Shown: piece after piece, positions 14,601 through 28,400 of the stretch
How the letters are laid out: every line of letters starts with the position of its first letter
Position numbering within the stretch: the stretch's first letter is position 1
Origin: Oreocharis arfaki
Lineage: Eukaryota; Chordata; Aves; Passeriformes; Paramythiidae
Length of the DNA: 64,000 nt
Direction of reading: 5' to 3'
NCBI GenBank assembly: GCA_013398015.1
Contig: VZRR01010232.1
Coordinates: 1,145,065 to 1,209,064, forward strand
Translations under genes and position numbers: made by a program
Notes under the pieces: generated by a model
What the model saw: only the letters and a program-made list of their open reading frames with translations
Databases searched by the model: none
Told to the model about the DNA's origin: nothing

Positions 14601-17600
14601 ATACGTGATCTTTCAGCCTCTAAAAATAATACTGACAAAGATACATATTTGCCATAAACATGAACAAAGCAAACTTCATGCTGACAGGATGTGTGGAAAC
14701 AAAACCAGAGAACATCGACGCAAATCACATTGTAAAAAACAGTCATCAAGCAGATTTCATAATTCCTTGTTTCTGTCCTGGGCATGTCTATCCTTTGAAA
14801 CAATTCTTACATTACTGCACAATTAGAAAGAAAGCAAATATAAAATTCTCACCTCTCTCCAACTAACAGACACTCTCAGTTGTTGAGACACAGTATTAAA
14901 GTTCCGAACTCGCACATAACTCTCACTGGACTTTTATCTGGTGCAGTATATTGTCACAAAGCAGAAAGTGCAGGTTGGGCTTGCATTATCTGTAATGAGA
15001 CAGACACTCCTTCATTTTAACAAGGCACCACTGCCAATATCAGCCCTGCTGTGTAAAAAACCTGAGGCAACGATTTTTTATTTACACAAGAGCAATGAAA
15101 CCCAGCGAGATCAGATATGATCGAAGGCACCTTCCAGCACCTGGCACACTGTGAATATTCATGCAGCACCTTTAAAAAGCAGCTTACATCCCACGCACAT
15201 CATGCCAAGGCAGCTGCCAGAGCACTGCCCAGCCCTGCCAACAACTGGGGAGGGCAGCCTGGAACAAGCAAGTGCTCACACACACGGCCATCAGCCCTGC
15301 ACTCCTCAAAGTGGGAAATCGAGGCATTGCAGTGATGACAATTAGTTCAGTGGTTTCTCCCCAGTGAAACATTTGAATTTTTCCATAAGACATCACAAGT
15401 CTGATGAAGGAAAGCTGGAGGGCTTCTTCACACAGAGACACTGATGCTTCTGGGACCTGTCATCCTTCCAAGTCACTGCAGCACCAGAAAGGCCCAAGCA
15501 CCATGAACTGTCTGCACAAGTAACCCTGCTAACCCAAAGTGGGTTCTCTCAGTCTCCATCAATGGAGCAACAGGAATTGCCTCTCAGCTCCCACACAGCT
15601 CCAGACCTTTTCAGAAGCAGGTGACCTGCTGTCTCCTGTTTCTCTGAAACGTGCTCCTAACTCTCCTCACTCAGGAACGAGCCACACTCCAGGCCTTATT
15701 TCCCCCTGCCCATAGTATTTCCACTCTCTGTACAAAGGGACAACTAAACCAGTGGTCATCGGTATGGGCGATCATAAAATACAGCATAAGGACAAGCAAT
15801 TAGCTCTGAAATTAAATGGAGCAGGCCAACATTGGCTGGCTAGAGTGCACTGACAATTGCAGGTTCGTCTCTATCCTGAGCTCAACTGAACTTTTTGTGA
15901 TCCACAATTTCCTCTGTTAACTTTCTTTCCATCTGGCTGTCTTTGGAAGTCCTCTTAAAACAAACCCATGACTCTCTCTAAGGTGCTGAGAGAAAACAGG
16001 AGTGAAAACATGACTTCGCTCAATCAACTTAGTGAGAGTAGTGTGTGGAGGAAAAAAGAAACCATCCTTCGTTGTCACCATTTTAAGGCATATGTGATTG
16101 GGAAGATGCCCTGTGAAGCAGCCACTTATTTGGAGTAAACACAGACTTGAATTTCAGGTGCTGCAAGACCCAAGGAGCAATGCCAGTGGGCTGCCTGAGG
16201 TGCACAAACAGTGACCCAGCACAGCGAGGGGTGACCAGAGCCACCCCTCTCAGTTTTGGGGACACAGCACAAGGGCAGCAACACAGTTTGCACTTGTAAA
16301 CTACTCCTGCCACCAAGAGCAAAGTCAAAGAACATGTGGAGCTACTGTCACACTCAAGGCTCTGCCTTCTTGGCACCAAACGACTGGAACTGTGGAAATT
16401 TTATTTCTTTCAGGTGCTACCACTCTAAGATGGCTCAAGACTGAGAGCACAGCTGCTCCAGGAATGACAAAAGCTTTTTCACTTTTAACTGCAAGTGAAG
16501 CACAGCAAATCCCAGATAGAATGGAAGAGAGAACAACAAAATTAAGTGGAATTATCATTTAATTTCACGTCCAGGTCCTCCACTAACTGGCTGTTTCAAT
16601 TTTATCACAAGATTTTGAGCCTCAAAATCTACTCGCTCATAAAACAGGTAGCCCAGGCTTCATCATGAAGAGGACAGCACATTCTTCTACAACAAATGAC
16701 CCTTTTAAGTGCAAGGTCACCACAGGGGACCGGAGAGGAAATTCTTGATGAGACAAAATTTGGAGACCGTGCTGATCTACACCTGACAGTCCTGTAACCC
16801 CTGGACAAGACCTTCCCTAGCCTTTGGGGAGCAAGATGACAATTTAGTGAGCAAATGCTTTCTGCTGCCACAGTGGGGAGGACTGACAGCTCTCTCAGCC
16901 CTGGCACGTAAGATCACAGGTACCCACCATGACCTGGTGCTTCAGGAGAGACCAAAAGTGCAAAACAAAAAGGATTCTGGAATGCCAGCCAGCCCTTCCC
17001 ATGGTGGGTATTTACAAGGGCTGTAGCTTTCTCCCACTGCTTTTCATTACGAGACTGCATATATATATTTCAGATTCTCCTGATGAGAATATAGATAAGC
17101 TTCTAACATTAAATTTTCTATAAAACAGAGTTGCAATACAAGGCTAGTGACAAATGCTGGTGTCAGATGCCTGCAGTAATGGCTTTCTGTTCATTGTTTT
17201 GTCAAGCAGTGAACACAGATGCAGAGAGTAAAACAAAAGTATCTTCTCGACTTGTAAATTTTTTTCTGGAACCTTTAAAGTTTAAAATTAAAGTTCCTTT
17301 TCTGGGCACGCAGACAGACCTATGTCTTGATAATTGTATATACAAGAAAGGCTTAAAACTGTAATACAACATTTGGTTTCAGTCAACATTAGTTCTAGTG
17401 TTTGATTTATTCCTTGCAATAAATAGATTAAAGCTTATTACCACTGATAAAGTCGATCTTGTAAACCCCAGGGCGCCGCTTTGAAAATGTTCATGGTAAA
17501 ATGTGGCAGTGTCACGCGGTGTAACGTGGTAACGCCGTGGTGATGTGTCAGCCATGCCCAAGCATCGCTTCCACGATTTCTGATCCTGACCCCACAACTC

Positions 17601-20600
17601 TGAACAAAGCTGTAACACTATACAGTTCAGAGTGGGATAAAACCCCCCCAAAAACAAAATACCCACAAAATACCACGCAAAACATATTTCACTTGTTTCA
17701 TTTTCTTCCCAGAGTTGAACATTTCATTAAAAATCCAAATGATTCAAAGACACAGACCATTGAGCTTAACTTCAATACAGGAAGAACTGATAGAAAATAT
17801 GATAAAGAATTGAATGAGTGGGTGCATTATATACCTGGAAAGAGTCAGATATTTTGCAGAGAGCAGTCATGCACAACAAATTTGTGAGAACTCCCTGAAG
17901 AAGTTAACAAGCACATGGAATAAGGGGACATGATCTGCAGGGACATGCAGGTGGCTGATGCAGTACACAGGGCTTTTCCCAAACCCATCAGCAAAAAGTC
18001 TCAAGGAATCTCTAGAAGAGCCTTAAAAAAGGTAGGCTGTGCTGGGATAGAAAACATGGGCATCTTATGGATCATCAACTGGGGGAAAAAAAAAAGGAAA
18101 TAAAGGAAATAATAAATCATTTGTCACAACGATGAGAGGCTGTTAACACATCACCTCAGCATCTCTGCTAAGACCTGTACTGGTCCAAATACGCGTTACT
18201 GGTCTGACAAGGGGGAAGAGAGGTAATGAAATGCCAAACAACACTGAGGAAACAACAATTAAGAGTAGGCGAAATTATGACTGACATGAAAGATGCAGAA
18301 GAATCACAAGATACTGACTGGACAGCAAAATGACAGCATAAATTACATGTTAATAAATGCAAAATATTGCACTGAAATAAAAGAGTATTACTGTCCACAT
18401 AGACTGACAGGCTCTGAATTAGCTGTTCTAATGTAGAAAAGAGATGCAGTCACTACAGACAGCTTTCTGGAAACATCAGCTCAGCAGCAACCCAAAAATA
18501 ATAAGCAAATAATTTTGGAACTTCTAGGGAAAGGTATCAAGGCTGAAATACAAAATATTAAGCCAGAAACTCATTATTTATCTGCATTTGAAAAACGCAT
18601 TTATTTCTGCTTATGTCATCTTTAAAAGAAAACATACGAAGACACGCAGCGGTGATGGATCAGAAGGCCAAAATTATTTCTGAACAGTGAAAAGCTTTAC
18701 TTTGCTAAGAATGCATCAGAAGGAGGAGTACCTTGGGACTCTACAGCTTGAAGAAGAGCCAACCCACCCAGGTCTGATCCCTATCGCACACAGGATGCTG
18801 GCCTACGTGAGCCTTTTGTCTGACCACCTGCATTGTTCTTATTTTCTTGCGAGGTGGAACACACAGAAAGGACAATTTCTACTTTCCTGTGAAGTGTCAG
18901 CAGGATAAGCCAGAGCATGTTTAGATAAATTGTATTAACTGGGCTGCAATCTGCAAGAGACTTCTCTCATTTCCATCTGCCCTGGAAGCAAAGATATCTA
19001 ATAAGACGTTGACCATTCAGCTCACAATGTGCAATAAAATTTTACCTTTGGTCTTATTAGGGTAACAAATGGGAAATATCATACAAGGCTTGAAATTATG
19101 GAGTAGATTAGACTCAAATTGCTTCATAAGTTAGAAGAGAAAAAAAAACCACCCTCCAGAGCCATCTCCTATCCCAAAAAAGGACAGATTCAAGCTAGCT
19201 GAACACTGCATTTTCTATTTCCATCTGAAAAGCTGCACATTCTGGTTTTTTCCTTCACAAGCCGAGGGGAAAAAGCAACTTTTGTGTATAAAGAGTACAC
19301 ACAGGGAGTACTAAGCACAGCACTGAACATCTAAAATACCAGATAATATGCTCATGTTGGGTTGGAGCACTCTGGGTCCATTAGAGAATTTATGCTGGTT
19401 TAGGCCAAAGATTCAGGTCCAAACTGGATGAAAAGGCAAATAAATTCAAGCAGATCAGAAGCTTCCCGTAAGTGAAGGAAAACAGAAGGGCTAAAAAAAA
19501 AAAAAAAGTATTTTGATCCCTGTAAGAACACTCTTGCTTAGCACAAGAAGCACATGAAGACCAAGGGGTTTTGTCTGGTTAATGATGGAACAGCCTTTTC
19601 CCACCTGAAAATCAAATCTCCTTTTCATGGAAAAACAATAGGTAAGGATGGAGCCTGCCATGTGAGGCAGCTGCTCTGTTACATCAGCAACACATTCATC
19701 TCTTGAGCCAAGCTCTGAAAGCATAATTTCCACCCCCACCACAGCTTTTCACACCATGTTCATGAGTAATCACCAACTGCCCAGGACGTAAAATTTGCAG
19801 AAATCATTTTTGACCCAGTTCTTGAATCTCCCCATAGGTCTTAATGGCTCTTCTTCTCTATAAACCAAAAATACAATAGAATGACAAAAATCCTGGCTTG
19901 CTGGACATTCTGATGCTGAGGAAACTCCTACATAAAAACTATTAATACACGAAATCATGTAAGAAACACTTCTGCTTTGTATTATTTTTCAGAAGGTTCA
20001 ACTATTCCCACAAACACCAGTTCAGCCTCACAGGCACTATCCCCCTTCAACCTTTCAGTGAAGGCAGTTCATAACAGTGCTGTTGAAAATAGGAACAATG
20101 GAGAAGTTTAAGTGCACCATTTTTCAATTTCTGACTCAACCATAATAACTATAATATCCTCCATGTCAGTAATAAGACGACTGTTAAACATGATACTTAA
20201 AATCATTCACCTCTGACTTCACAAAGCTCTTTCAGGAAATACCTGTTTCCAGAAAACCTCATTACTGTAACACTCAGGGATCAGTGTGTAGGTGCTTTTT
20301 CCCTAAACCAACAAAATACCCACCTCCAAGATTACTTGCAAATAGTGACATTAAACATGCAATGCTGTATAACATCAGCCTGCAAAAGGGCCCGTGCCAC
20401 CTCTGTCAGATACACAGGCCTGGGCAGAGGAATTTAGAAGTACCTGTTGCTCAGCAGGCAAACAGATCCACTACTGACATCAGACACAAAGAAGGGGAAC
20501 AAAGAAAACGACGAAGAAAAGAAAAATACCTAAGGGATTTATTTTTCAGACAATTCAACCAACACTTAAAATCTTTTATTCACACCTTCAAAAACCATAA

Positions 20601-22073
20601 ACCATTAATTACTGCATGCCTGACTTCACGCTCAGTATTTTCACTGACAGCAGTGGCAGCAGGATTGGCCTATTCCCTATTAGCTAACCCAAGCCAGTAA
20701 CTGGCTCTTGAATATCTCATTCAGATCTAATATCTCCTTTTAAGTATCCATTTCTGGCAGCGCATAAAATAATCAACCTATCAAAGCACTGCAGTTTCAT
20801 CATTACCCCCCAAAAATTATTCATGTTTCAGTACAAGCAAGGCAAGCCTTTTGCAGCACACTGGTAAGCAGGAATAGATAAAAGTGGATTTCCCAGTGAA
20901 ACAGGAATACAGCTAATGATTTCCTGCAAACCACTAGTGCAAGCTCTGTGAAAAAAGTGCAAAATAATTCAGCTCTTCAGGAGCAATGTGTATGAAGAAA
21001 ACTGAGCTGTACCCTGGGAGGGCAATGATTCTTCTGTGGTCTCACTGAAAAAAAAGTAGTCAGGTTAAGTAAGGTAAATTCTTGCTTTAGAGTTTATTCT
21101 GGCTTCACTTTTTTTGAGAAGTCATATATACTAAAAAATAAAATTTTAAAGTTGCAGTATCTGTGAACTTGAGAAGGTAAAACTGCTAAAATTCAGGGTT
21201 ACTGTTTTACCTGAGCATGACAGTAACAAGAGTTAATTTTATCCTCCTTCAGACAGATAGTACAAGGCAGAAAATCCACTTACATCCCATTTACAGCCAT
21301 AAAATAAGGTGCAAGAGGAGCGGGGCTGCCCGTGCTGATGCTCAAAAAAAGTTTATGCTTTCTGCATAAACGATTTTGTACTTCAAATGTAAACAGAGAC
21401 ACTGGCAGGTTGTTTTGTAAGTCATGGAAAGGCTCTCAGATCCCAAGCCATGGCTATGCTATGCATTTCGTACGTGAACAACTCTCCCTTCAGCTGAAGC
21501 ATCGCTCCCCAGCTCCACTATCAGATGTCACACTTGCAAAAGCCTAAAAGTCAGAGTAAAAGCTGGGGCGTTGCTGCAATGCATTGCTTTGAGAGACTTC
21601 AAAAAGTTACTGGAGCAAGACAAACGGCTCAAGATTCTTCTACAGGAAGCCAGGCCTGTAGCAGCCCAACAGCTCAGAGAGGCTCTCAGTTAATTAGCTG
21701 TTTGCGATGTAGAAAAGAGGCTGTAGGAAGTGCCCGGTGCTGTATCCTCATTTGTGCTTCGCTCTGATCCCTTCAGCAGCAACTCAGTCCTGAGTGAAAC
21801 AGAGCTCATTATCCAGCAGAGACAAACTCTCCCCAGGAGAGAGGTGTTTCTTGGGCTGTTAAACAGCATCAGCTCCATCTGGTCACCCCTCTGCCTGCCC
21901 TGAGCAGAGCACGAGAAGCCCAAGCAGGTAAGGCCTGGCAGAGCTTGGCTGGAATCAAGGCTGGAGCCTGGTCTCTGACAGGGATGGAACACAGACCCTT
22001 CAGAACTGGTTTGGAGGGAAGGCAGGAACATCAAAAGCAACCCCAGAGCTGGCCTTGGTTTGAATTCTAGTGC

Positions 22074-22078
22074 AGAGG
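22074..22078. repeat. Left target-site duplication (AGAGG)
   Basis: Five bases identical to 22,146-22,150, immediately left of the 67-bp LTR-like element. Confidence 0.7.
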
Positions 22079-22145
22079 TGTGGTGGTTTAGCATAGCTTG
22101 GTTTTTAGTTAAGGAGAAATCCACCAGAATGGTCAAACCACAACA
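22079..22145 (+). mobile_element. 67-bp LTR-like element with 5-bp target duplication
   Basis: The element starts TGTGGTGGTTTAGC and ends GTCAAACCACAACA, so it has TG...CA ends and imperfect inverted termini (TGTGGTGGTTT against TGTTGTGGTTT). It is flanked by an exact 5-bp direct repeat, AGAGG, at 22,074-22,078 and 22,146-22,150. These are the marks of retroviral integration. The ends resemble avian endogenous-retrovirus LTRs as I remember them, but those are normally several hundred bp long, so this would be an internally deleted solo LTR keeping both termini. The alternative is a very small inverted-repeat (MITE-like) DNA element with a 5-bp duplication. No viral coding sequence is present. 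Confidence 0.7.
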
Positions 22146-22150
22146 AGAGG
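22146..22150. repeat. Right target-site duplication (AGAGG)
   Basis: Five bases identical to 22,074-22,078, immediately right of the 67-bp LTR-like element. Confidence 0.7.
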
Positions 22151-25100
22151 ATGGGAAAGCCTTCACTGACTTGTCCTCCCTGGGCCACCAGCACCTCTCA
22201 ACAATGCTCCTTTTGCTTTCCTAACAGCACATTCCACATTTGCCTGTTGGGCACATTTCCCTGTCTAAAAGAGAGTTATGACCCTTATCATCACGCTCGG
22301 TGGACTCTTGGCTCATGCTTTAAGAGAACACATTCATTTAGGAAGTGCCCAGTGCAGTGTCAGGTCATGCCCTATGATCGTGCAGGGGAAAATTTGGAGC
22401 CTGCTCCACTTCAGCTGCCTCTACCAGGGCCAACAGCTCAATCTGCTCCACCTCCTAAACCCCTCAGTAAATGGCACCTCATTGATTGAAGCACTGTAAG
22501 AGCACTAATACTCTCTGCTCTGAAGAGCACAGCCCCAAAGCTGACCACATCACCCTCGACAGGGAACGAGCCAGGTCTCCACAACGCTGACTCGTTCAAT
22601 CAAATTGCAGGAACTTCCCATTTCATTCCCATTCGTTTTTTCCCTTTCATTCTTAGCATCCTGCTTTTATCTGGCAGCGTTTTAACAGCTGTTTTCTCAT
22701 CACATTAAACCGACTTCTCTGACAAAAAACAAATGTCTAATTCTCCTGGATTTCCTCACAGTATGCTACAGGGGAGCAAATCTCTTCTGACCAATGCTGT
22801 CTATTAGCCTGAACACAGGTTTTGTTCTTTAAACAAATACCTTTCCCATCCTCAAAAAAATAACCCCCAAAAAATCAAAACCAACTGAACAAAACCCCAC
22901 AACTTTCTCACAATCTCCTGCTCAAATTTTGTCCCCCCCAAAAAATAGCAGGCCAGCCCTCCAGCCAGTGGCAGCACTGGCACAGAGCCTAGGAAAGTAA
23001 TGGAGCTGCACTGATTTACGACAGTTAAAAATCTGACCTGGAGATGAGTCATGGGCTTTACTTGCTGCTTGAATTGCAACTAATTCAAAGGGTTTGGTTT
23101 TGTTTTGTTTATCTCTGGATGTGTTGTAAAGCTTCAGTCACTAAAGGTCAACTCCAACATTTCTTCATAAATATTTAGGAAAGCTCCTGAATATTTAGGA
23201 AATGCTTGGATGTAAGAGATTCTTCAAACATGCTGCTTCTTGGATTTGGACTCATCTTTTCTGTCACAGTCACCCACTCTGCCATCTGAAATAGTCCATT
23301 AACCTACACACTGGGACAGCTACTTTTGATCAAGGGGTGAAAAATCACAGCTTAGCTCTGAGCCTCAAAACACGAAGGGAAGAGAGAAAAAAAAATCAAT
23401 CAAGCAGGGAGGGAGGCTTTGGGACTCTTCTCCCTGCTGTCTGTCAGAGAAACGTGGCTCTGGCTGTTTCTGGGTCCCTTCAGCATTATGGTCTCTTCTC
23501 CCTCTGCTGAGCAATCCAAGCACTACAGAGAGTGACAGAGCTGCCTGCAGCAAGAGGTTCTTCAGTTGTGTCAGGATTACACAGAAACAAACTTTATTTC
23601 TCAGGCTAGCAGCAGGAAAAATTAAGAAACGGGCAGAGAGATGTGCTCAGCCTCCTGCTCCCTCCTTGCCCACAGAGATGTGAACTGAGCCAGGCTGGGG
23701 CTGCCAACACCACAGCTCAACTCCTGGAGAAAGCATCTGCTGGCATGGGGAAACCAGAGCCTCAGTTGGTGACCGACCAGGGAAACCCCTGGAGAAAGCA
23801 GGAAGCTTTTTAATCAAATGGTTTCCCCTTGCTGCCCCACTGCCAAAGAAGAAATGAGACTAACTGCTCACACGGCTTCCAGGCAAGGAACAGGTGAAGC
23901 CACTCATGACAGCAGCATTTCATCTGCTGGGGCTGTCACAGCAAATCTTGGCTCATCCCAGCAGCGGGCAACACATCCCACTCATCCCAGCATTGCTCTT
24001 CTGCATTCATGGCCATTCTCCAGCACCCAACCTGACAAACCCTACAGTGCCCTTGGGACCCAGAGGGGAAATAGTGTATTACCATAAGCCAATACTACCA
24101 GCTTACCACTTTGCAATGCGTTAGATTCAGGGAGCTTTCTGTGCAGCACCACAATCTTAAAAGCATCATTAAATCAAAAAATAAAAATAACAGCGCTCCA
24201 ATATCCATATCAGATTCTAGGGTTAAACTGAGTGGCAATCCTAAGATTTTACAAAGTTTTCACCTCCACGAGGAGCAACTATCCTTCCTTGCTAAGCAGA
24301 GGAGCAGATAATCACCCTAGGGCTCCATCTTTAGCGAAAAATAAAATCTCCTATTTCTCAAAGAAAGAAAAAAAAGAAAAACAACCAAGCACCACATCCC
24401 TTTTCACTAGCTCTATCCAAATTCAACAGAACAGAAGCTAAAAATATGTCAGAAATCAAGGTGTGGGTGAAATAAAAAAACAGAAAAGGCTTAACACCAG
24501 AATGGCAAGATTTCAAGCGTGACCCATTGCCTGGTAATGTCAATGGGATCCTTTTGAACCTTTTCCAAACAAGTCAGATACAGCTCACCTGACGTGACTT
24601 GTTACTGAGGAGCTGATGGAGGTAGAGAGGAAGAAGGCAAAGAATTCACAGGGAAAACACAGAGATACAGGAGTCATTCTTCTGCTTCTTTTTCACATTT
24701 AGCCCCAAAATGAACAAAACAGCAGCCTTCCCATAGGATCCATCTTAAACCCAGGCAGGGGAAGATGTAAAAAGTAGCTAAAACGATTTTTCAAGGTTAT
24801 CCAAGCAGACATTGCAAAGTTCTTTATGGTGTTTAGTAACCTACTGCCCCCCTAAAAAGTTAGTACGTTTTCAAACTACTCCAGGCACATTCAGCGGAAA
24901 TGTGTTATTAAAATCAATGCGAGACAAGCTGTTAGCTGTACGTTGTGCTGGAAAAGCTGCAGATGAAATGCAGAAAGCTCCTATGCTTTCACTCCACATC
25001 CGACAATACAAACATTTTCAGTTACCTCATAAATCAAAGTTTGTCATTAAGCAGCACCTAAAGTGCTATCTTGCCCAAACCTCTGGAAAAGCATCAAGGT

Positions 25101-27560
25101 AGCTGTTAATTTTTCTTTTTTACAATCACTCAGGAAACATTTCACAGGTGAAGGAACCGTGGGCTGGTGCAAATCCTCTGTGACTGTTGTGGGGCCGAGG
25201 GGACCGAGGCATCTGGTGGTGGCCAGAGACAAATGGGACTCAGAGAGTGAAAGTGTGTGTGAGCTTCTACATTGAGATACTTTCCACTCCAAGCACACCT
25301 AAGGGACTTGATGTAAACTGGTAACAGAGCTTGGGATTCACACAAATGAAATAAAAGCAGGAGCAGACAACAAAGAAAGTTAATTTTTCACCTAGAGAAC
25401 TGCAGTGTTAGAAGATTGCCCTGGAGGATTTAATCAATGAAAGTGAATCTTGTATATTTTTCTCCAGTATTCCCAAAATAAGTCAATAAGATGCCAGCAC
25501 TCTCTCAGCATAGAGTGACCGTTTTCCAGTAAGCTTGAGTTGAAGTCTTTATCAAAAGAACTAAAGAAATGCATTATGATTTCAGAGGAAAATAATAAGC
25601 AAGGAAACAGAAACAGCAGGATAACCTTACTAGGTACAACGGGTTTTCAGAAAAACTTTTTTACTTCTTTTATTTCTGAGGACAATTAAAATCAAATGAA
25701 AACTACTCTAAGCAAGACATTGCTAGTGCACAAAAATACCTGCAGCTACCCTGGCCTTTAAGAGCAGCAAAACACCTGAAAAATGCACACCACCATGAGG
25801 CAATATCTAAAGGAATTTCCAGATCCAGAACCTCCTCTTCCATGAGGAAAACACACCTACTTGTCCATCTGCTTCATCACAAAAGCTCCCCATACATTCA
25901 AGAAACTCCTATTGCACCCTCCTAGTTACCCATCACCCAAAGGATCTGTGCAAGAGTGCTGGGTACATATACATTACCCAAAACAAACAGCAACAGACCA
26001 CATTACATAACACACTTCTATTTAATTATAAACACCGGAATAAATGCCCCTGCCTGTGTGAAGGGCTGCACACCAGCTCTCTCTCTTGGCCAAGTGACCC
26101 GTAGGCAGGGAGCTGTCTCAAGTCCTAAGTCAATTCACAATCCCACCTTCAGCTGGAGCCTGGGCAATCTGTTTCTCTGAGCATTAAAAAAAAACCTAAA
26201 AAACCACAAAAAACCCATGAAAAACCCTCCAGAAAACCACCAAAAAACCACAAAACAACAACAACAACAACAACAAAAACTCACTCCATAATTTTAGCCT
26301 TTGGAACGCTCAGTTTACATGCACAAACCAGAAGAGCTGTCACTTGTTCAGTTTTAAAAGCTTTAAGCAAAATTAGCTATTCTAAGCTACCTGAAAAGCA
26401 AAGAGGTGCAACTGAAAAACATCAGGGGCATACAATCCACAACTCTTCAAAGTGTTGGAAGTTTCCAGAAGGCACAGTAAGGATACAGTCAACATCCTCA
26501 GTGCATTCCAACACAAGCATTTCAAGAACTTCAAGGGGCAAAGACAAAGGTAATTTTTCTGTGCAAGAAGATTATTGCAACAGTTGTACCTATGCTAATA
26601 AAAGGTTTTGGAAGCAAGGCTCACATTCTGTATTGCTGAGAGGTGATGCTCTGAAAACAGCTTTTACTACAAGGAATCTTGTCAGCCATGTTTCAAAATA
26701 ATGACCCTTATTTTTCCATTTATCAGTATAATTTCTTCCTCAAACTGGCATTCAAAAATCTAGATCTTCCTTGGGGGAGGAACAAAACAAAAACACAGCT
26801 TGAAATACGGGAGTGCATTCTCAACAGAAATACATCAATACCAGAAGTCAATAAAATTATGTTAATTTATGCCAAATGAAAGCTAACTAAGATTTCTCTC
26901 CTTCGAGATGAGGCTGGGACGATTACAGCCATTTACAGCAGATGCTGATCCTCATCACACAGGGCACAAGAGCTCGTTCCCATGCCTATGGAATGTCACC
27001 AAGCAAACACATCTGTTAGCAGGAGGACTCAGTTCAGCACATTGATGTAGCAACGTCACTGGCTGACCTATTCTGCCCAGCACACAATGGAGAGTTGTTC
27101 ATTTTTCTTTTCAATGAAACACTATGCAAGTGTTGATTTAATGGTTCATTTATCAACTCCTCTGAATATTAAGCAATTCATTTTGACTTAATTTGAACAA
27201 TTCAATTTCACCCATCCTTCCTCCCCCAGAAAAATGTGAATTACTGCCCAGGGAGAAGCTGTTTTAAAAGTTGACTTAAGAGAAAGCACTTAGCTCCATG
27301 GGTTTTATACCCTTTCACAGTCTGATATATATTTATACCAGACTTTTTTTTTTCCTATTACATTTTTTATCTGAAATTCACAAATGCTAAAGCAAAGACA
27401 CTTCAACAAACATTCCTAACACTGCAGACCAAAAGGCATCTTCTACATGAGCTACTCCCTAAGAGGACCACCAGAGAACAAAGTGCATCGTCAACAACCA
27501 ACAACCTTGCGAAATTCCGCAACACCTGGGGAACCGAGCATCTCACTGACAATCCCTTAC
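22151..27560. other. Non-coding stretch before CpG island, no gene seen
   Basis: AT-rich sequence without a recognisable exon or large mobile element. It includes the A/C-rich tract at 26.2 kb. Base composition changes abruptly at about 27.6 kb where the CpG island begins. If the minus-strand donors in the island are real, this is the start of a first intron. Confidence 0.5.
26184..26280. repeat. A/C-rich tract ending in (AAC)n
   Basis: About 95 bases made almost only of A and C, ending in a clean AAC microsatellite of roughly seven to eight units at 26,254-26,276. Confidence 0.85.
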
Positions 27561-27650
27561 TTTTCTTTCAAAGTTTGCATTACCGGGTACATTTTCCCAA
27601 CGGGGGCAAAACGCCAATCCATGCAGGAAGCACTGGAGCTTCAGTCTCAC

Positions 27651-27930
27651 CTGTAAGCAGCACCTCGCACCTCCGAGTCCGCATCCCGCAAGGCTCCCGC
27701 CGCCCCGCTCGGCAGGCGCGCTCAGCCCCGCGGCTCGGACGCGGCTGCCGGGACCCGCCCGCGGCACCGACCCCCGGCAGCGGCTCCACGGGACCCGCCC
27801 GGGGTGGAGGAAACCCCCCCGGCACCAAAGCAGCCGCGGCCACCGCACCTGTTGGCCCGCGGTCCTCGCCGCATCCCCCGCGGCTCCCACAGTTTTTCCC
27901 TGATTCAGCCCGATTTGTGCCCGTTTTCAC
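27651..27930 (-). other. Candidate first-exon segment ending at 27,651
   Basis: On the minus strand the sequence GCTTACAG|GTGAGACTG gives a near-consensus splice donor with the exon ending at 27,651. The exon start is not visible, so the upstream limit given here is arbitrary, set to the start of an open frame with its ATG at 27,930. Whether the segment is coding or 5' UTR is undecided: two overlapping frames are open and neither looks like a known protein. It may be an alternative first exon, or follow the exon that ends at 28,398 if an acceptor exists between them. I could not identify one with confidence. Confidence 0.4.
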
Positions 27931-28202
27931 CCGCTGCTCGCAGGTGCCGGAGCCCCTCTCCGCAGCCCCCCCACACGCCCGCTGTTAACATTCAGCCCGG
28001 CAGTTCCGGCCGGCCCCGCAGAGGCAGCCCCAGCCCGAGGGTCACTTCCAGGAGTCCCTTCCCCACGGGAGCCTCGCTCCCTCCTCAGACACTGAGCATC
28101 CCCCGCAAAGCTCGGCCGAGCCTTCCGGAGGGCCGGGCAGCGTCCGCCCGCTGCCAAGAGACACTTTTCCCTCCGGGAACGCCAACACGGAGCCACCGCG
28201 CT

Positions 28203-28241
28203 GCGAGGGAGGGATGCGAAGGAGCGATGCGAGGGAGGGAT
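28203..28241. repeat. 13-bp minisatellite, three units
   Basis: Three head-to-tail units: GCGAGGGAGGGAT, GCGAAGGAGCGAT and GCGAGGGAGGGAT. Units one and three are identical and unit two differs at two positions. A fourth, diverged start follows (GCGCGAGG). The repeat lies inside the CpG island. Confidence 0.8.
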
Positions 28242-28390
28242 GCGCGAGGCGCACCGCGACCGCGACTCGCCGGGGCGCGGGGAGCACCCGAAGGGCCGCG
28301 TCCCCCCGCGAAGGGCAGCGCCGGCCAGAGCCCGAAACTCCGCCAAGTCCGAGCGCGGGTGGGCAGCGCCGGCCGGCCCGCCCGTGGCGG

Positions 28391-28400
28391 CACTCACCGG
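28391..28400 (-). other. Minus-strand splice donor at 28,398/28,397
   Basis: The reverse complement reads CCG|GTGAGTG, matching the vertebrate donor consensus from -1 to +6. The exon it would end lies mostly under the assembly gap. A short ATG-initiated frame just upstream closes after three codons, so this exon is probably 5' UTR. Confidence 0.5.

Larger units (their letters stand above)
5036..22078. other. Long non-coding stretch, no gene seen
   Basis: About 17 kb without a supportable exon, RNA gene or recognisable mobile element. It contains ordinary AT-rich sequence, small simple repeats such as the A/C-rich tract near 5.63 kb and short AT runs near 17.06 kb. Scattered GTAAG and CAG sites occur but none frames a convincing exon. 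A short CpG-bearing patch at about 17,470-17,545 stands out slightly from its AT-rich surroundings but has no clear identity. Intronic status is inferred from the minus-strand promoter at 28 kb. Confidence 0.5.

Noticed and set aside
17470..17545. CpG-bearing patch with GTGTCACGCGG/GTAACGCCGTGG words
   Set aside because: Too short for a CpG island, and the imperfect internal repetition is too weak to call.
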